Source of the DNA: an uncultured bacterium
GTDB taxonomy: Bacteria > Cyanobacteriota > Vampirovibrionia > Gastranaerophilales > Gastranaerophilaceae
Assembly: GCA_905215335.1 (NCBI GenBank)
Contig: CAJMPQ010000001.1
Coordinates: 263,194 to 327,193 of the forward strand
Reading direction: 5' to 3'
DNA: 64,000 nucleotides
A program made the position numbers and the translations under genes. The notes below the pieces were generated by a model that was given only the letters and a program-made list of their open reading frames with translations, had not been told where the DNA came from and did no database searches. Positions within the stretch are counted from its first letter, which is position 1, and each line of letters begins with the position of its first letter. Below are positions 28,755-36,382 of the stretch, piece after piece.

Positions 28755-29462
28755 TTATACAGGGAATTCTTTTGGTACTGCAAAACCATGAACTAAATCT
28801 TTAGCTCTTTCTAATATAGCTTCATATTGCTCTTTTGAAACAATTTTACCTTTAGTTTCACCAGGTAAACCTGATACATATCCTGCACCTAAGTTAGGAT
28901 TAAAGAAACCTTTCACCTTTGTTAAGCCGGCATTCAAAGGAATTTGTCCTTGGAAAGCAGAACCGCGTTGTGCTAAATCATCTTTGATATATCGCACTGA
29001 TGAAAATGTATTATTATTTTTAATCACACCAGTGCTACCAAATCCTAAACGATAGAATAAATCTGCGCTATTACCACCATCATGCGCTGACCACTTTTTA
29101 AATTCAGTAACTTTTCCATTAACACTTGTTGTATTTCTTGATGTTGTAATTCCAAGGGTATTGTATGCATCCCATTTAGCACTCAGATTTCTGCTATCAT
29201 ATTGGTTTGGCTTGCAATTATATATTGCTTTTTCTTTTAATAATACTAAGTTACCGTTATCATCTAATCCAAAAAACTTGCGAAATTTTGTTGTTCCCAA
29301 ATTACTTGTTCCTTTTACGTCAAAAATTCCAATACCATTTCTTACATTAAATTTTCCACTTCCAACATATTCGTACATCAGTTTATTACGCATTATATTA
29401 TTCAATTCATTTGCTTTTGAACCTTTTACGATAAATTTTGATAATGATGATAGTACAACCAT
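28755..29462 (-). CDS. Hypothetical protein
   Basis: A 235-residue protein that I do not recognise. It has no signal peptide or membrane segment. The sequence is rich in Gly, Asn, Lys and Ser with many short beta-type stretches (GKFNVRNGIGIFDVKGTSNL, WSAHDGGNSADLFYRLGFGS), and closes with a helix (SKEQYEAILERAKDLVHGF). HDGG and the Tyr/Phe/Gly-rich core may be a ligand site, but this is only impression. AAGGGG precedes the ATG and a terminator follows, so it is a monocistronic unit upstream (in map order) of pgeF, which is divergent from it. Confidence 0.6.
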   Translation of the reverse strand: MVVLSSLSKFIVKGSKANELNNIMRNKLMYEYVGSGKFNVRNGIGIFDVKGTSNLGTTKFRKFFGLDDNGNLVLLKEKAIYNCKPNQYDSRNLSAKWDAYNTLGITTSRNTTSVNGKVTEFKKWSAHDGGNSADLFYRLGFGSTGVIKNNNTFSSVRYIKDDLAQRGSAFQGQIPLNAGLTKVKGFFNPNLGAGYVSGLPGETKGKIVSKEQYEAILERAKDLVHGFAVPKEFPV

Positions 29463-29647
29463 AATAAATCCCCTTTTTTATAAAATCCCCTATATTTCTA
29501 TAAAAAAATACAACAGAAAAAATTGACCATGAAAACATAATCATGACAACCTAATATACCTAAAAAACACACACTAAAACAAAATCCAGCTCTAGTTACA
29601 TTTCGTTACAAACAACATTAGATGAAAAATTTGGTATAATAAATATT

Positions 29648-30388
29648 ATGTTCTATTTTGAAAATATTAATGGGAAAAAAATTTTAAAATCTGACCTTTT
29701 AAAAAATGTCGAAGCATTTTTTACAACAAGAGATATTTGCATAAAATCAAAAGAAATTGAAATGCAAAACATTGTTTTTGAGAATAAAAAAAATATTTGT
29801 GATTACTTAAAAATTGATGAAAAAAATCTAATAACTCCATCACAAACTCATACTGCAAATATAGATATAGCAATAGAATCAAAGCATGCCTATCCTGATA
29901 CTGATGCTTTAATTTTAAAAGATAAAAATCTGGGGATTTTCTTAAATTTTGCAGATTGTACACCTGTAATTTTGTATGATGAAAAACAAAATATAGGAGC
30001 AATAGCCCATGCCGGCTGGCGTGGAACAGCACAAAAAATAGCTCCATTAACTGTTCAAAAAATGATTACTGAATTTAAATCAAAACCAAAAGACATTATT
30101 GCAATTATTGGACCTGCAATTGGTTTTTGTTGCTACAATGTTGGACAAGAAGTGTATGAAAAGCTATCCCAGACAGTTAAAACCTTTAACGGATTATACG
30201 AAATTAGACAAGGAAACATTTTCGTTGATCTTAAAAATATCAATAAACAACAACTATTAGAAATTGGTGTTGAAAAAATAGATGTTTGTCCATATTGTAC
30301 TGTTTGCAATAATGAAAACTTTTTTTCCTACAGAAAAGAAAATGCAACAACATCAAGACACAGTGCAGTTATTAAATTAAAAGACTAA
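29648..30388 (+). CDS. pgeF: Peptidoglycan-editing factor PgeF (YfiH/laccase-domain protein)
   Basis: A 246-residue protein of the YfiH/YlmD family. In E. coli PgeF hydrolyses UDP-MurNAc carrying L-Ser instead of L-Ala, keeping peptidoglycan correct; related proteins were also described as polyphenol oxidases and purine nucleoside phosphorylases. Metal-site blocks are visible: QTHTANI, ADCTPVILYD, HAGWRGTAQ and GPAIGFCCYNVG. The length is normal. There is no Shine-Dalgarno; an extended -10 (TTGGTATAAT) ends seven bases before the ATG, so the transcript is probably leaderless. It is followed by tspO 65 bases later, perhaps in one operon. Confidence 0.93.
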   Translation: MFYFENINGKKILKSDLLKNVEAFFTTRDICIKSKEIEMQNIVFENKKNICDYLKIDEKNLITPSQTHTANIDIAIESKHAYPDTDALILKDKNLGIFLNFADCTPVILYDEKQNIGAIAHAGWRGTAQKIAPLTVQKMITEFKSKPKDIIAIIGPAIGFCCYNVGQEVYEKLSQTVKTFNGLYEIRQGNIFVDLKNINKQQLLEIGVEKIDVCPYCTVCNNENFFSYRKENATTSRHSAVIKLKD

Positions 30389-30453
30389 TTTTTTATCATA
30401 ATTTCAACATTTTAGGTAATGTTTTTATCCAATAAATTTAAAACAATATTTAT

Positions 30454-30837
30454 ATGAATTTATGGTATTTAACATTAGAAAAACCCCCATTCACACCACC
30501 CCCAAGTTATTTCCCAATAGCTTGGACAATATTATATATCATGATGGGAATATCATTTTTTACAATAATAATGCAACCGGCAACAAAACAAAAATATGTT
30601 GCAGTAAATCTTTTTCTTGTCCAATTAATTTTAAATCTTTTATGGAGTTATATATTTTTTGAATTGCAATCCATCACATACGCATTAATTGATGTAATAC
30701 TACTTCTTATATTCCTTGTTGCAACAATTATATATTTTTTCAAACTCTCAAAACTGGCAGGATTTTTACTAATTCCATATTTGTTACAAGTTATTTTTGC
30801 AACTTATTTAAATATTGGGCTTGCTATATTAAATTAA
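30454..30837 (+). CDS. tspO: TspO/MBR-family membrane protein lacking the first membrane helix
   Basis: A 127-residue member of the TspO/translocator family, whose members bind porphyrins and related ligands in a helical pocket. Hallmarks are WYLTLEKPPFTPPPSYFPIAWTILYIMMG, here split as KPPFTPP and PIAWTILYIMMG, then QLILNLLWSYIFF and the C-terminal PYLLQVIFATYLNIGLAILN region. Family members usually have about 150-160 residues and five helices. This one starts right at the loop after helix 1; an in-frame stop at 30439 rules out an upstream start in this frame. No clear Shine-Dalgarno is seen. It may be a four-helix version or a degraded copy. Confidence 0.85.
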   Translation: MNLWYLTLEKPPFTPPPSYFPIAWTILYIMMGISFFTIIMQPATKQKYVAVNLFLVQLILNLLWSYIFFELQSITYALIDVILLLIFLVATIIYFFKLSKLAGFLLIPYLLQVIFATYLNIGLAILN

Positions 30838-30939
30838 AATTATAATTATTAAGAATGGTAAAATTTTTCAAATTACTCTAGCAATAAAAATTTTTGAGCT
30901 GTATTTTGTAAGCAGGGAAATGTGTAAAGGAAAAATTTT

Positions 30940-31356
30940 ATGAAAAAATTCTTACTAACAATTTTAATGATTATGCTAACAAGCTTATCTGCTCATGCAA
31001 CTTACTCTGTACACTATGGAAACACTGGAGTTCCATCATTTGCTGTTTATGGCGGAACAATGAGAAGATCTTTACATTCATTTGGTTCTAATGCAGCATT
31101 TACACCTAGCAATAGAGTATTAGCTGGTAGACGTATGAGAGCTATCGCAAGAGAAAAAGCTATTACTAAAGCTATTAGTTCAATGGGTAGTAGTAGCAGA
31201 TATAGTCAGCCATACGCTGCAGGCGGAGGATATGGCAGAGCATACTCATATCAAGCAGCAAGTGTAGCAACTGTTGAACCTTCTAGATTCAGTAAAGATT
31301 ATACTCCTAGAACTCAAAAAAGTTACACTAGAGGTGGAATTACTTATTACAACTAA
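30940..31356 (+). CDS. Exported protein of a local three-member family, copy 1 (Gly/Ser-rich)
   Basis: A 138-residue exported protein with signal peptide (KKFLLTILMIMLTSLSAHA). The mature N-terminus TYSVHYGNTGVPSFAVYGG and the segment SFGSNAAFTPSNRVLAGRRM are shared with copy 3 at 32088. The middle (about 85-110) is Ser/Gly/Tyr/Ala-rich, and the end (RFSKDYTPRTQK then GGITYYN) is shared with copy 2 at 31527. The conserved ends and variable middle suggest a secreted or surface structural protein. I know no named family. AAAGG precedes the ATG and a terminator follows, so the copy is transcribed on its own. Confidence 0.72.
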   Translation: MKKFLLTILMIMLTSLSAHATYSVHYGNTGVPSFAVYGGTMRRSLHSFGSNAAFTPSNRVLAGRRMRAIAREKAITKAISSMGSSSRYSQPYAAGGGYGRAYSYQAASVATVEPSRFSKDYTPRTQKSYTRGGITYYN

Positions 31357-31384
31357 TATCTAAAAATTTAAAATAAATATTTTT

Positions 31385-31417
31385 AAAAGAAGTACAAAAT
31401 TTGTACTTCTTTTTTTA
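31385..31417 (+). terminator. Terminator after exported family copy 1
   Basis: AAAAGAAGTACAAA pairs with TTTGTACTTCTTTT, a near-perfect hairpin with a run of seven T. Confidence 0.87.
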
Positions 31418-31526
31418 TTAAAATTTATAAATAAATTAAAATAATATATCTAACTAATAAAAAGGTCATATTAATAATTATAAAAATAATCTATCATATA
31501 TCCATAAAAATAAGAGGGATATATTT

Positions 31527-32063
31527 ATGAAAAAATTTATATTATTAGGCTTATTATTATTGAGCATTAATTTATCTGCAAGTGCATTAACTAGTGTTAG
31601 ATACAGCAATACAGGAAGTCCGATGTATGCAACAAACAGCTTTGGTCAAAGAATACCCTTGAACAATTTTAACAATAATTCGTTATATAGAATGAACCCT
31701 ATAAGATATAATCGACCATATTACAATAGATATCCGGCATACAATTACTACAACAGACCACATTATGGATATCCGTATAATCGATATAACCCGTATTATA
31801 GGTATAATAGATACATACCACCATTTGCTGCATATCCATACCCAACTCCATATTTACCTTATGGCTACTATCGTCCAAGCGCAATAGAAAAAACACTATA
31901 CAGAAAAATGCTTGCTCAATATAAAAATAATATGCTATCATCATATTATAATGAAACTCCACAAATCTCACGTTTCCACAAAGATTACAGAGTTTCACCT
32001 CCAAGAAAAACTGCATATTGTAATGGTATTACATACTATGGAGGAACTAACCCTTGTCAATAA
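31527..32063 (+). CDS. Exported family copy 2 (Tyr/Pro/Asn/Arg-rich)
   Basis: A 178-residue exported protein with signal peptide (KKFILLGLLLLSINLSASA). It shares the SVRYSNTGSPMY motif at the mature N-terminus and RFHKDYRVSPPRK then NGITYYGG at the end with its neighbours. Its middle (about 50-125) is an extreme low-complexity region of Tyr, Pro, Asn and Arg (RYNRPYYNRYPAYNYYNRPH), unlike the middles of copies 1 and 3. Such Tyr/Arg-rich tracts are typical of self-associating or adhesive proteins, but that is inference. GAGGGA precedes the ATG, and copy 3 follows after 24 bases with no terminator between, so copies 2 and 3 form an operon. Confidence 0.72.
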   Translation: MKKFILLGLLLLSINLSASALTSVRYSNTGSPMYATNSFGQRIPLNNFNNNSLYRMNPIRYNRPYYNRYPAYNYYNRPHYGYPYNRYNPYYRYNRYIPPFAAYPYPTPYLPYGYYRPSAIEKTLYRKMLAQYKNNMLSSYYNETPQISRFHKDYRVSPPRKTAYCNGITYYGGTNPCQ

Positions 32064-32087
32064 AATTATAATAAAAAGGAGTTTATT

Positions 32088-32531
32088 ATGAAAAAGATTT
32101 TATTATTATCAATGATTTACGGATTAACCACTTTAGGAGCCAACGCAAGTTATTCTGTAAATTACAACAACACAGGTACACCTACATATGGAGTACAAGG
32201 CGGGATAATGCAAAAATCAATTAATTCATTTGGTTCTAATGCAGCTTTCACTCCAGAAAATAGAATTAAAGCTGGACAAAGACATAGACAAATTGAATAT
32301 GAAAAAAAATATTATGAAGGTTTGAGTAAAGGTAATACTATAAATGTTAATGTAAATACTCCACCAAAAGATAATAATGATGATGATAATAAAATTGAAA
32401 ATTCTCAAACAAATACTGAAGAAAAAATTAACACAACTTCTAAATCTCAAACAAATACTACAACTAAAAATCAAACATCAAAAACAAAACCTCGCATATA
32501 TAAAAAAGATGGTGTAACTTATTACAGATAA
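32088..32531 (+). CDS. Exported family copy 3 (Asn/Thr/Lys-rich)
   Basis: A 147-residue exported protein with signal peptide (KKILLLSMIYGLTTLGANA). The N-terminal half matches copy 1 closely: YSVNYNNTGTPTYGVQGG, then SFGSNAAFTPENRIKAGQR with a following basic helix. The C-terminal half is a hydrophilic Asn/Thr/Lys/Ser-rich linker that ends KKDGVTYYR, equivalent to the GITYY ends of copies 1 and 2. AAAGGAG precedes the ATG. It is the last gene of a two-gene operon with copy 2 and ends at a terminator shared with ogt. Confidence 0.72.
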   Translation: MKKILLLSMIYGLTTLGANASYSVNYNNTGTPTYGVQGGIMQKSINSFGSNAAFTPENRIKAGQRHRQIEYEKKYYEGLSKGNTINVNVNTPPKDNNDDDNKIENSQTNTEEKINTTSKSQTNTTTKNQTSKTKPRIYKKDGVTYYR

Positions 32532-32536
32532 ATAAC

Positions 32537-32572
32537 AATAGGCGACATATTTGTAATTATGTCGCCTATTTG
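32537..32572. terminator. Shared terminator between exported family and ogt
   Basis: AATAGGCGACATA pairs with TATGTCGCCTATT across eight bases. Its right arm overlaps the last codons of the convergent ogt gene, and both flanks allow termination from either side. Confidence 0.78.
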
Positions 32573-33039
32573 TTTAACTGCATTTGCTCAAAATCCAAAA
32601 GATATTTTTTTATCTCTAACCCTCCTGCATAACCTGTCAAACAACCATTATTGCCAACAACTCTATGGCAAGGAATTATTATCATTATATTATTTTTATT
32701 ATTAGCATTTCCTACAGCTCGATAAGCCTTTGGACAATTAATCATTTGAGCAACATCTTTATATGAAACAGTTTGTCCATATCCAATATTCGATAAACAT
32801 TCCCATACTTTTTTCTGAAATTCAGTTCCCTCTAATAATAACGGAATATCAAAATAACGTCTTTCGCCCAAAAAATATTGCGATATTTGATTATAAGTTT
32901 CATCAATCAAATCTGTTTTGCAAACCTCTGCTGACACATTATCAAAAAAGGAAACTCTACAAATTTTCCCATCTTTTTCCGTAATATAAAGTTTGCCAAC
33001 AGGTGTTTGATATGAAAACTTTTTTATAATCTTGTTCAT
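32566..33039 (-). CDS. ogt: Methylated-DNA-protein cysteine methyltransferase
   Basis: A 157-residue DNA repair protein that removes the methyl group from O6-methylguanine in a single-turnover reaction. The acceptor cysteine is in IIPCHRVVG (about residue 122), followed by GYAGGLEIKKYLL. The DNA-binding helix-turn-helix region (VSYKDVAQMINCPKAYRAVGNA) precedes it. The N-terminal domain is short, as in Ogt-type proteins. It diverges from the SGNH hydrolase gene with only 27 bases between their start codons, so both promoters must overlap and neither has room for a long leader. Confidence 0.95.
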   Translation of the reverse strand: MNKIIKKFSYQTPVGKLYITEKDGKICRVSFFDNVSAEVCKTDLIDETYNQISQYFLGERRYFDIPLLLEGTEFQKKVWECLSNIGYGQTVSYKDVAQMINCPKAYRAVGNANNKNNIMIIIPCHRVVGNNGCLTGYAGGLEIKKYLLDFEQMQLNK

Positions 33040-33066
33040 AGATACAAAATATTATATAATAATTTT

Positions 33067-33687
33067 ATGAAAAAGATATTATGCTATGGTGATTCTAATA
33101 CATTCGGATTTATCCCTGAAACATGTAGAAGATATGAAAGAAATGAACGTTGGAGCGGAATTTTATCTGAACTCTTAGGCAATGATTTTCAAGTTATTGA
33201 AGAAGGTATGAATAACCGCACAGGATTTTTTAAAAATCCTGAAGGCCTTAAACAAAGTGGAGGCGAATACCTATCAATATATTTACAAAATCACAAAAAT
33301 GTTGATATATGTATTCTTGCCCTTGGAACAAACGATGCACAATTCTTTTATAATTTAGAAAAAGAATCAACAGAAATTGGTATGCAAAAACTTATTGATT
33401 CAATTTATGAAGTCAATAAAAATACTAAAATTATTATCGTTCCACCTGTAAAAATTACTGAAAACATTTTGCATAGTGGATTTCGTATGATGTTCGATCA
33501 AACTTCCATTGATAGAATCAAAATAGTATATCCAATCTTTAAAAAAGTTGCCGATAAAAATAATTGTTTATATTTCGATTTTAATGAAATCGTACAACCA
33601 TCACAAACTGATGGCATTCATTATACAAAAGAATCTCATAAAATTATTGCTGAAAAATTAGCACAATTTATTCAACAAATTGAATAA
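33067..33687 (+). CDS. SGNH/GDSL-family hydrolase
   Basis: A 206-residue esterase-type hydrolase. The catalytic Ser is in CYGDSNTFGF (about residue 9), the Gly/Asn oxyanion blocks are EEGMNNRTG and LALGTNDAQ, and the Asp-x-x-His pair is DGIHYT (about residue 188). The arrangement resembles the arylesterase/carbohydrate-esterase branch of the family; the substrate may be an acyl ester on a glycan or lipid but cannot be read from sequence. No signal peptide is visible, so it is cytoplasmic. No Shine-Dalgarno is present; TATAAT ends six bases before the ATG, suggesting a leaderless mRNA. Confidence 0.88.
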   Translation: MKKILCYGDSNTFGFIPETCRRYERNERWSGILSELLGNDFQVIEEGMNNRTGFFKNPEGLKQSGGEYLSIYLQNHKNVDICILALGTNDAQFFYNLEKESTEIGMQKLIDSIYEVNKNTKIIIVPPVKITENILHSGFRMMFDQTSIDRIKIVYPIFKKVADKNNCLYFDFNEIVQPSQTDGIHYTKESHKIIAEKLAQFIQQIE

Positions 33688-33693
33688 AAAACC

Positions 33694-35082
33694 TTATCTT
33701 GCAGCAGTTTTGAACCCACTAAATGCTGGGCTAAATTTCATAAAATCAGGATTTATTTGCACATTATCCTTATTTTGATTATTTTGTGCTGCTTTCATTT
33801 GGCTATCATATCTGTATTTTGTCCAAATTCTAGAAACTCCGCTCAAAAGGAAGCCCATCGCAACTACACTAAATAAATAAGGAACACCAGTTACAACAGC
33901 CTTTTGACGAATTAGTTTTTCTAATTCAACACTTTGAGATGTTTTATTAATTTTTGCAAGTCGTTCTGCAATTTGAGGTAATTCTTTTCTTGTTGGCACT
34001 GCTTGAATTGAACCGTCTTTACCTTGCTTTATCAATTCTGGGAATTTACCTTTTTTAGCTAATAGTTTTTTAAATCCGGCATCCAAAATTGAAGAACCAA
34101 ATATTGTATATAAGACAACCAAAGGAACTCTTGTCCAGACTTCATAAAAATCTAATTTACCTCTATCTTTTGCCGCTGCAGAATATCCAAATAATCCTGT
34201 TATACAAGTTGCAGCTAATTGCCCTTTACTTAATGATAATTTTCCATTGTTATCAACAAAATCCAGTTTTAAATATTCTTTTAAAAACTCATCTGTTTTA
34301 GAAGATTTTATACCCAATTTATGCAAAAGTTTAGAAATATTTTCACCCGGCTCTAAAATTATTTCAGATAATCTTAATGCCGCTTTTGAATTATGGCCAT
34401 AAGATGCTAATAATAAACCGGAACCAATACCTGCAGCTGACAATAGACCCATTTTTTTAAGCACGGATTTGGAATGTTTTTCTACTCTCTCTTGCTGGGA
34501 AGTATCTTCTTTCTTTTCCTTACTTAAGTTTGCAACATTATTGAAATCACTAATCTTAAAAACTTTAAGAGTAAATAAATTTTTTGCAAATCCTAAGGCA
34601 TACTCTAAAGCAGGAACAGTTACACAACCCAAAATCATGCCAGCTTTTGTTGATATAAGTCTATTTTTTATTTCAGGAGTATTTTCTGATTTTTTAATAT
34701 CATCTAAACTTTGAGACAAATTCTTAGTAATAAAGTTTTTCATATTTTTTGGCTGAACAGCCTTAAATAAACCATTACGAAATACATGTTCACCAAAAAA
34801 TGGAGCTGCAAAATAAAATATTCCCGATTCTAAAAATTCTAAAAATGTAAATTCAGAAAAGTCCACAAAACTTCTTGATAATACCGCTTTTGGAAACCAA
34901 TTTGTTAATGTACCTTGTATAAATCTTGTAGTTGATAAATTTTCTTGTGATTTTATAAATTTATCAAGGAATTTCGTTCCTTTGCTAAATTCATTTCCCT
35001 GAAATGTTATTTTACTTTTACTTGAATAATTATTAATAAAATTGTGTTGATTTACATTCTGGCTATTTATACTTGGTATCAT
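33694..35082 (-). CDS. Polytopic membrane protein with N-terminal F-Q-G signature
   Basis: A 462-residue protein that I do not recognise. After an Asn/Ser-rich N-terminus with SKITFQGNEF (F27-Q28-G29), it has about five or six hydrophobic segments (around ESGIFYFAAPFFGE, AGMILGCVTVPALEYALGF, LLSAAGIGSGLLLASYG, ATCITGLFGYSAAA, VPLVVLYTIFGSSIL, VPYLFSVVAMGFLLSGV), with charged linkers. It ends near MKFSPAFSGFKTAAR, where a second FSG appears. AAGGGG lies upstream of the ATG. Forty-six bases further upstream is a terminator preceded by a 28-codon ORF and a strong promoter, so expression may be controlled by attenuation. Function is unknown. Confidence 0.65.
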   Translation of the reverse strand: MIPSINSQNVNQHNFINNYSSKSKITFQGNEFSKGTKFLDKFIKSQENLSTTRFIQGTLTNWFPKAVLSRSFVDFSEFTFLEFLESGIFYFAAPFFGEHVFRNGLFKAVQPKNMKNFITKNLSQSLDDIKKSENTPEIKNRLISTKAGMILGCVTVPALEYALGFAKNLFTLKVFKISDFNNVANLSKEKKEDTSQQERVEKHSKSVLKKMGLLSAAGIGSGLLLASYGHNSKAALRLSEIILEPGENISKLLHKLGIKSSKTDEFLKEYLKLDFVDNNGKLSLSKGQLAATCITGLFGYSAAAKDRGKLDFYEVWTRVPLVVLYTIFGSSILDAGFKKLLAKKGKFPELIKQGKDGSIQAVPTRKELPQIAERLAKINKTSQSVELEKLIRQKAVVTGVPYLFSVVAMGFLLSGVSRIWTKYRYDSQMKAAQNNQNKDNVQINPDFMKFSPAFSGFKTAAR

Positions 35083-35127
35083 TCTTTATTTTCCCCTTTA
35101 TCTTGTCTCAAAAATTAAATACATACT

Positions 35128-35153
35128 AAAAAAGCCACCCTCTATCGGGTGGC
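35128..35153 (-). terminator. Terminator within the leader of the gene at 33694
   Basis: GCCACCC (35134-35140) pairs with GGGTGGC (35147-35153) across six bases and is followed on the minus strand by six T. It lies 46 bases before the 462-residue gene. Its upstream arm can instead pair with a segment inside the 28-codon ORF, so it looks like an attenuator. Confidence 0.85.
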
Positions 35154-35174
35154 TGCAAATTGTTGTTTATCAAA

Positions 35175-35261
35175 CTAACGCATTCGAACTTCACAACAAT
35201 GACCACCCGCTAACAGGCACATCATCATCATTCCATTCATCATTACGTTATTTTTTCTCAT
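35175..35261 (-). CDS. Met-rich 28-residue ORF, candidate leader peptide
   Basis: A 28-codon ORF that begins MRKNNVMMNGMMMM and ends CLLAGGHCCEVRMR. It has nine Met codons including four in a row (codons 11-14), and three Cys. A strong promoter lies 28 bases upstream and a terminator 22 bases downstream, with the 462-residue gene beyond. A weak AAAGGA site sits about 12 bases before the ATG. The layout fits a leader peptide whose translation sets a terminator/antiterminator switch, with Met supply as the obvious signal. It could equally be a stand-alone metal-binding micropeptide. That the ORF is translated is inference. Confidence 0.6.
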   Translation of the reverse strand: MRKNNVMMNGMMMMCLLAGGHCCEVRMR

Positions 35262-35288
35262 TAAATGTATAATCCTTTTCCTGAATTT

Positions 35289-35317
35289 ATAATATTATAC
35301 TGAAATACCATTGTCAA
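35289..35317 (-). promoter_or_regulatory. Strong promoter of the Met-rich leader
   Basis: On the minus strand a perfect TTGACA (35317-35312) and TATTAT (35294-35289) are separated by exactly 17 bases. The transcript would start near 35282 and reach the terminator after about 155 bases. Confidence 0.78.
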
Positions 35318-35340
35318 CATGACAATTCAACACATAAAAA

Positions 35341-35742
35341 TTATAAAAGTTTTCTTCTCCTATCTCCAACAGCCTTTCTAATCAAAAGTTGACGAGAAAC
35401 TTCTAGAGCATTATCAACAGATAAATGCTTAACTTTCTCAAAGATTTCTTTATTATTTATAATATCAATTAACTCATAACCTCGAGCTGTTAAACGATAA
35501 TTTACATCAATAATACTGTATTCTCCACCAACACAATAAACAAATCCAAAAGGATATTTAGCGGAGATAGATTCTAATAAATGACAATCTGCCATTAACA
35601 GAATATGCCCCATAAATTTGCGTTCTTGTTCTTTGGTTTTTACACCTAGTTCTTTCATTAGTGCATGAGAACCTATTACGTAATCCTTCTCAGCTTCTAT
35701 TACCAATAATATTTTTTTAATAAATTCTGTATCAAATTTCAT
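35341..35742 (-). CDS. DUF2513-like protein
   Basis: A 133-residue cytoplasmic protein that resembles the DUF2513 family, seen in phages and bacterial chromosomes and of unknown function. It begins with the typical KFDTEFIKKILLVIEAEKDY, has a beta-hairpin block YCVGGEYSIIDVNYRLTARGYELID where the family has its LTWxGHEFLD motif, and ends with a basic tail (GDRRRKLL). The layout resembles a winged-helix fold, so DNA binding is possible. AAGGG precedes the ATG. No terminator is seen between its stop and the leader promoter at 35317. Confidence 0.65.
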   Translation of the reverse strand: MKFDTEFIKKILLVIEAEKDYVIGSHALMKELGVKTKEQERKFMGHILLMADCHLLESISAKYPFGFVYCVGGEYSIIDVNYRLTARGYELIDIINNKEIFEKVKHLSVDNALEVSRQLLIRKAVGDRRRKLL

Positions 35743-35854
35743 AATTTCTACCCTTCAAAGTTCTATTATAAAATTCTTTCTTTATTTTTCAAACTATTTA
35801 CATATTTTCATATGCATAACCACTAAGAAAACAAAATAAAATATTTATGAAAAA

Positions 35855-36349
35855 TTATAATTTTTCAATAAAATTGACAGCTTCTTTATCAATAGCCTTA
35901 TTCACAAAGTTTGCACATTGTTGCTTTTGAGGACTTAAATCTGCCAATTGAGAAATTTTTCTTGTCAAATGAGCCATAAATGAATACATCGGCAAAATTT
36001 GACGCTCGTCTAACATAATATCGTAATTATTTATTTTAAATGTAGAATTAGAAACTACACCAAAAGTATCTTTAACTAATGATGTTGATGACATTAAACT
36101 CACATGATTGGGTTGTTTAGTATTTACACAATTTACTTGATAACAAGGTCTGCACTTTTGAAGAGTTTCTTTAAATTCAGTCAAATCCTTCCCTAGCGTA
36201 TCATCTGTTAAATCACACTGAATAAGTACATCTAAATATTGTTTATTACCTTGTTTAACAGTTGAATCATTAGATAGATAGCTACCCATCTTTTGGTAAC
36301 TTTTTTTAAAAATTCGTACATTATTTATTCCGGTAAATGAAACTTCCAT
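35855..36349 (-). CDS. Hypothetical protein with F-T-G signature at its very N-terminus
   Basis: A 164-residue protein that I do not recognise. It opens MEVSFTGINNVRIFKKSYQK, placing the F-T-G at residues 5-7, the closest to the start of the six examples. The body appears to be a mixed alpha/beta domain with five or more cysteines (CDLTDDTL, CRPCYQVNC, QQCANF), the CxxCxxxxC spacing around residue 90 being notable as a possible metal site. There is no signal peptide or membrane segment. No Shine-Dalgarno is seen, and TATAAT lies five bases before the ATG, so the mRNA is probably leaderless. Confidence 0.65.
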   Translation of the reverse strand: MEVSFTGINNVRIFKKSYQKMGSYLSNDSTVKQGNKQYLDVLIQCDLTDDTLGKDLTEFKETLQKCRPCYQVNCVNTKQPNHVSLMSSTSLVKDTFGVVSNSTFKINNYDIMLDERQILPMYSFMAHLTRKISQLADLSPQKQQCANFVNKAIDKEAVNFIEKL

Positions 36350-36382
36350 ATTGTATTATAAAACCCTAAATATATTTTTTTG

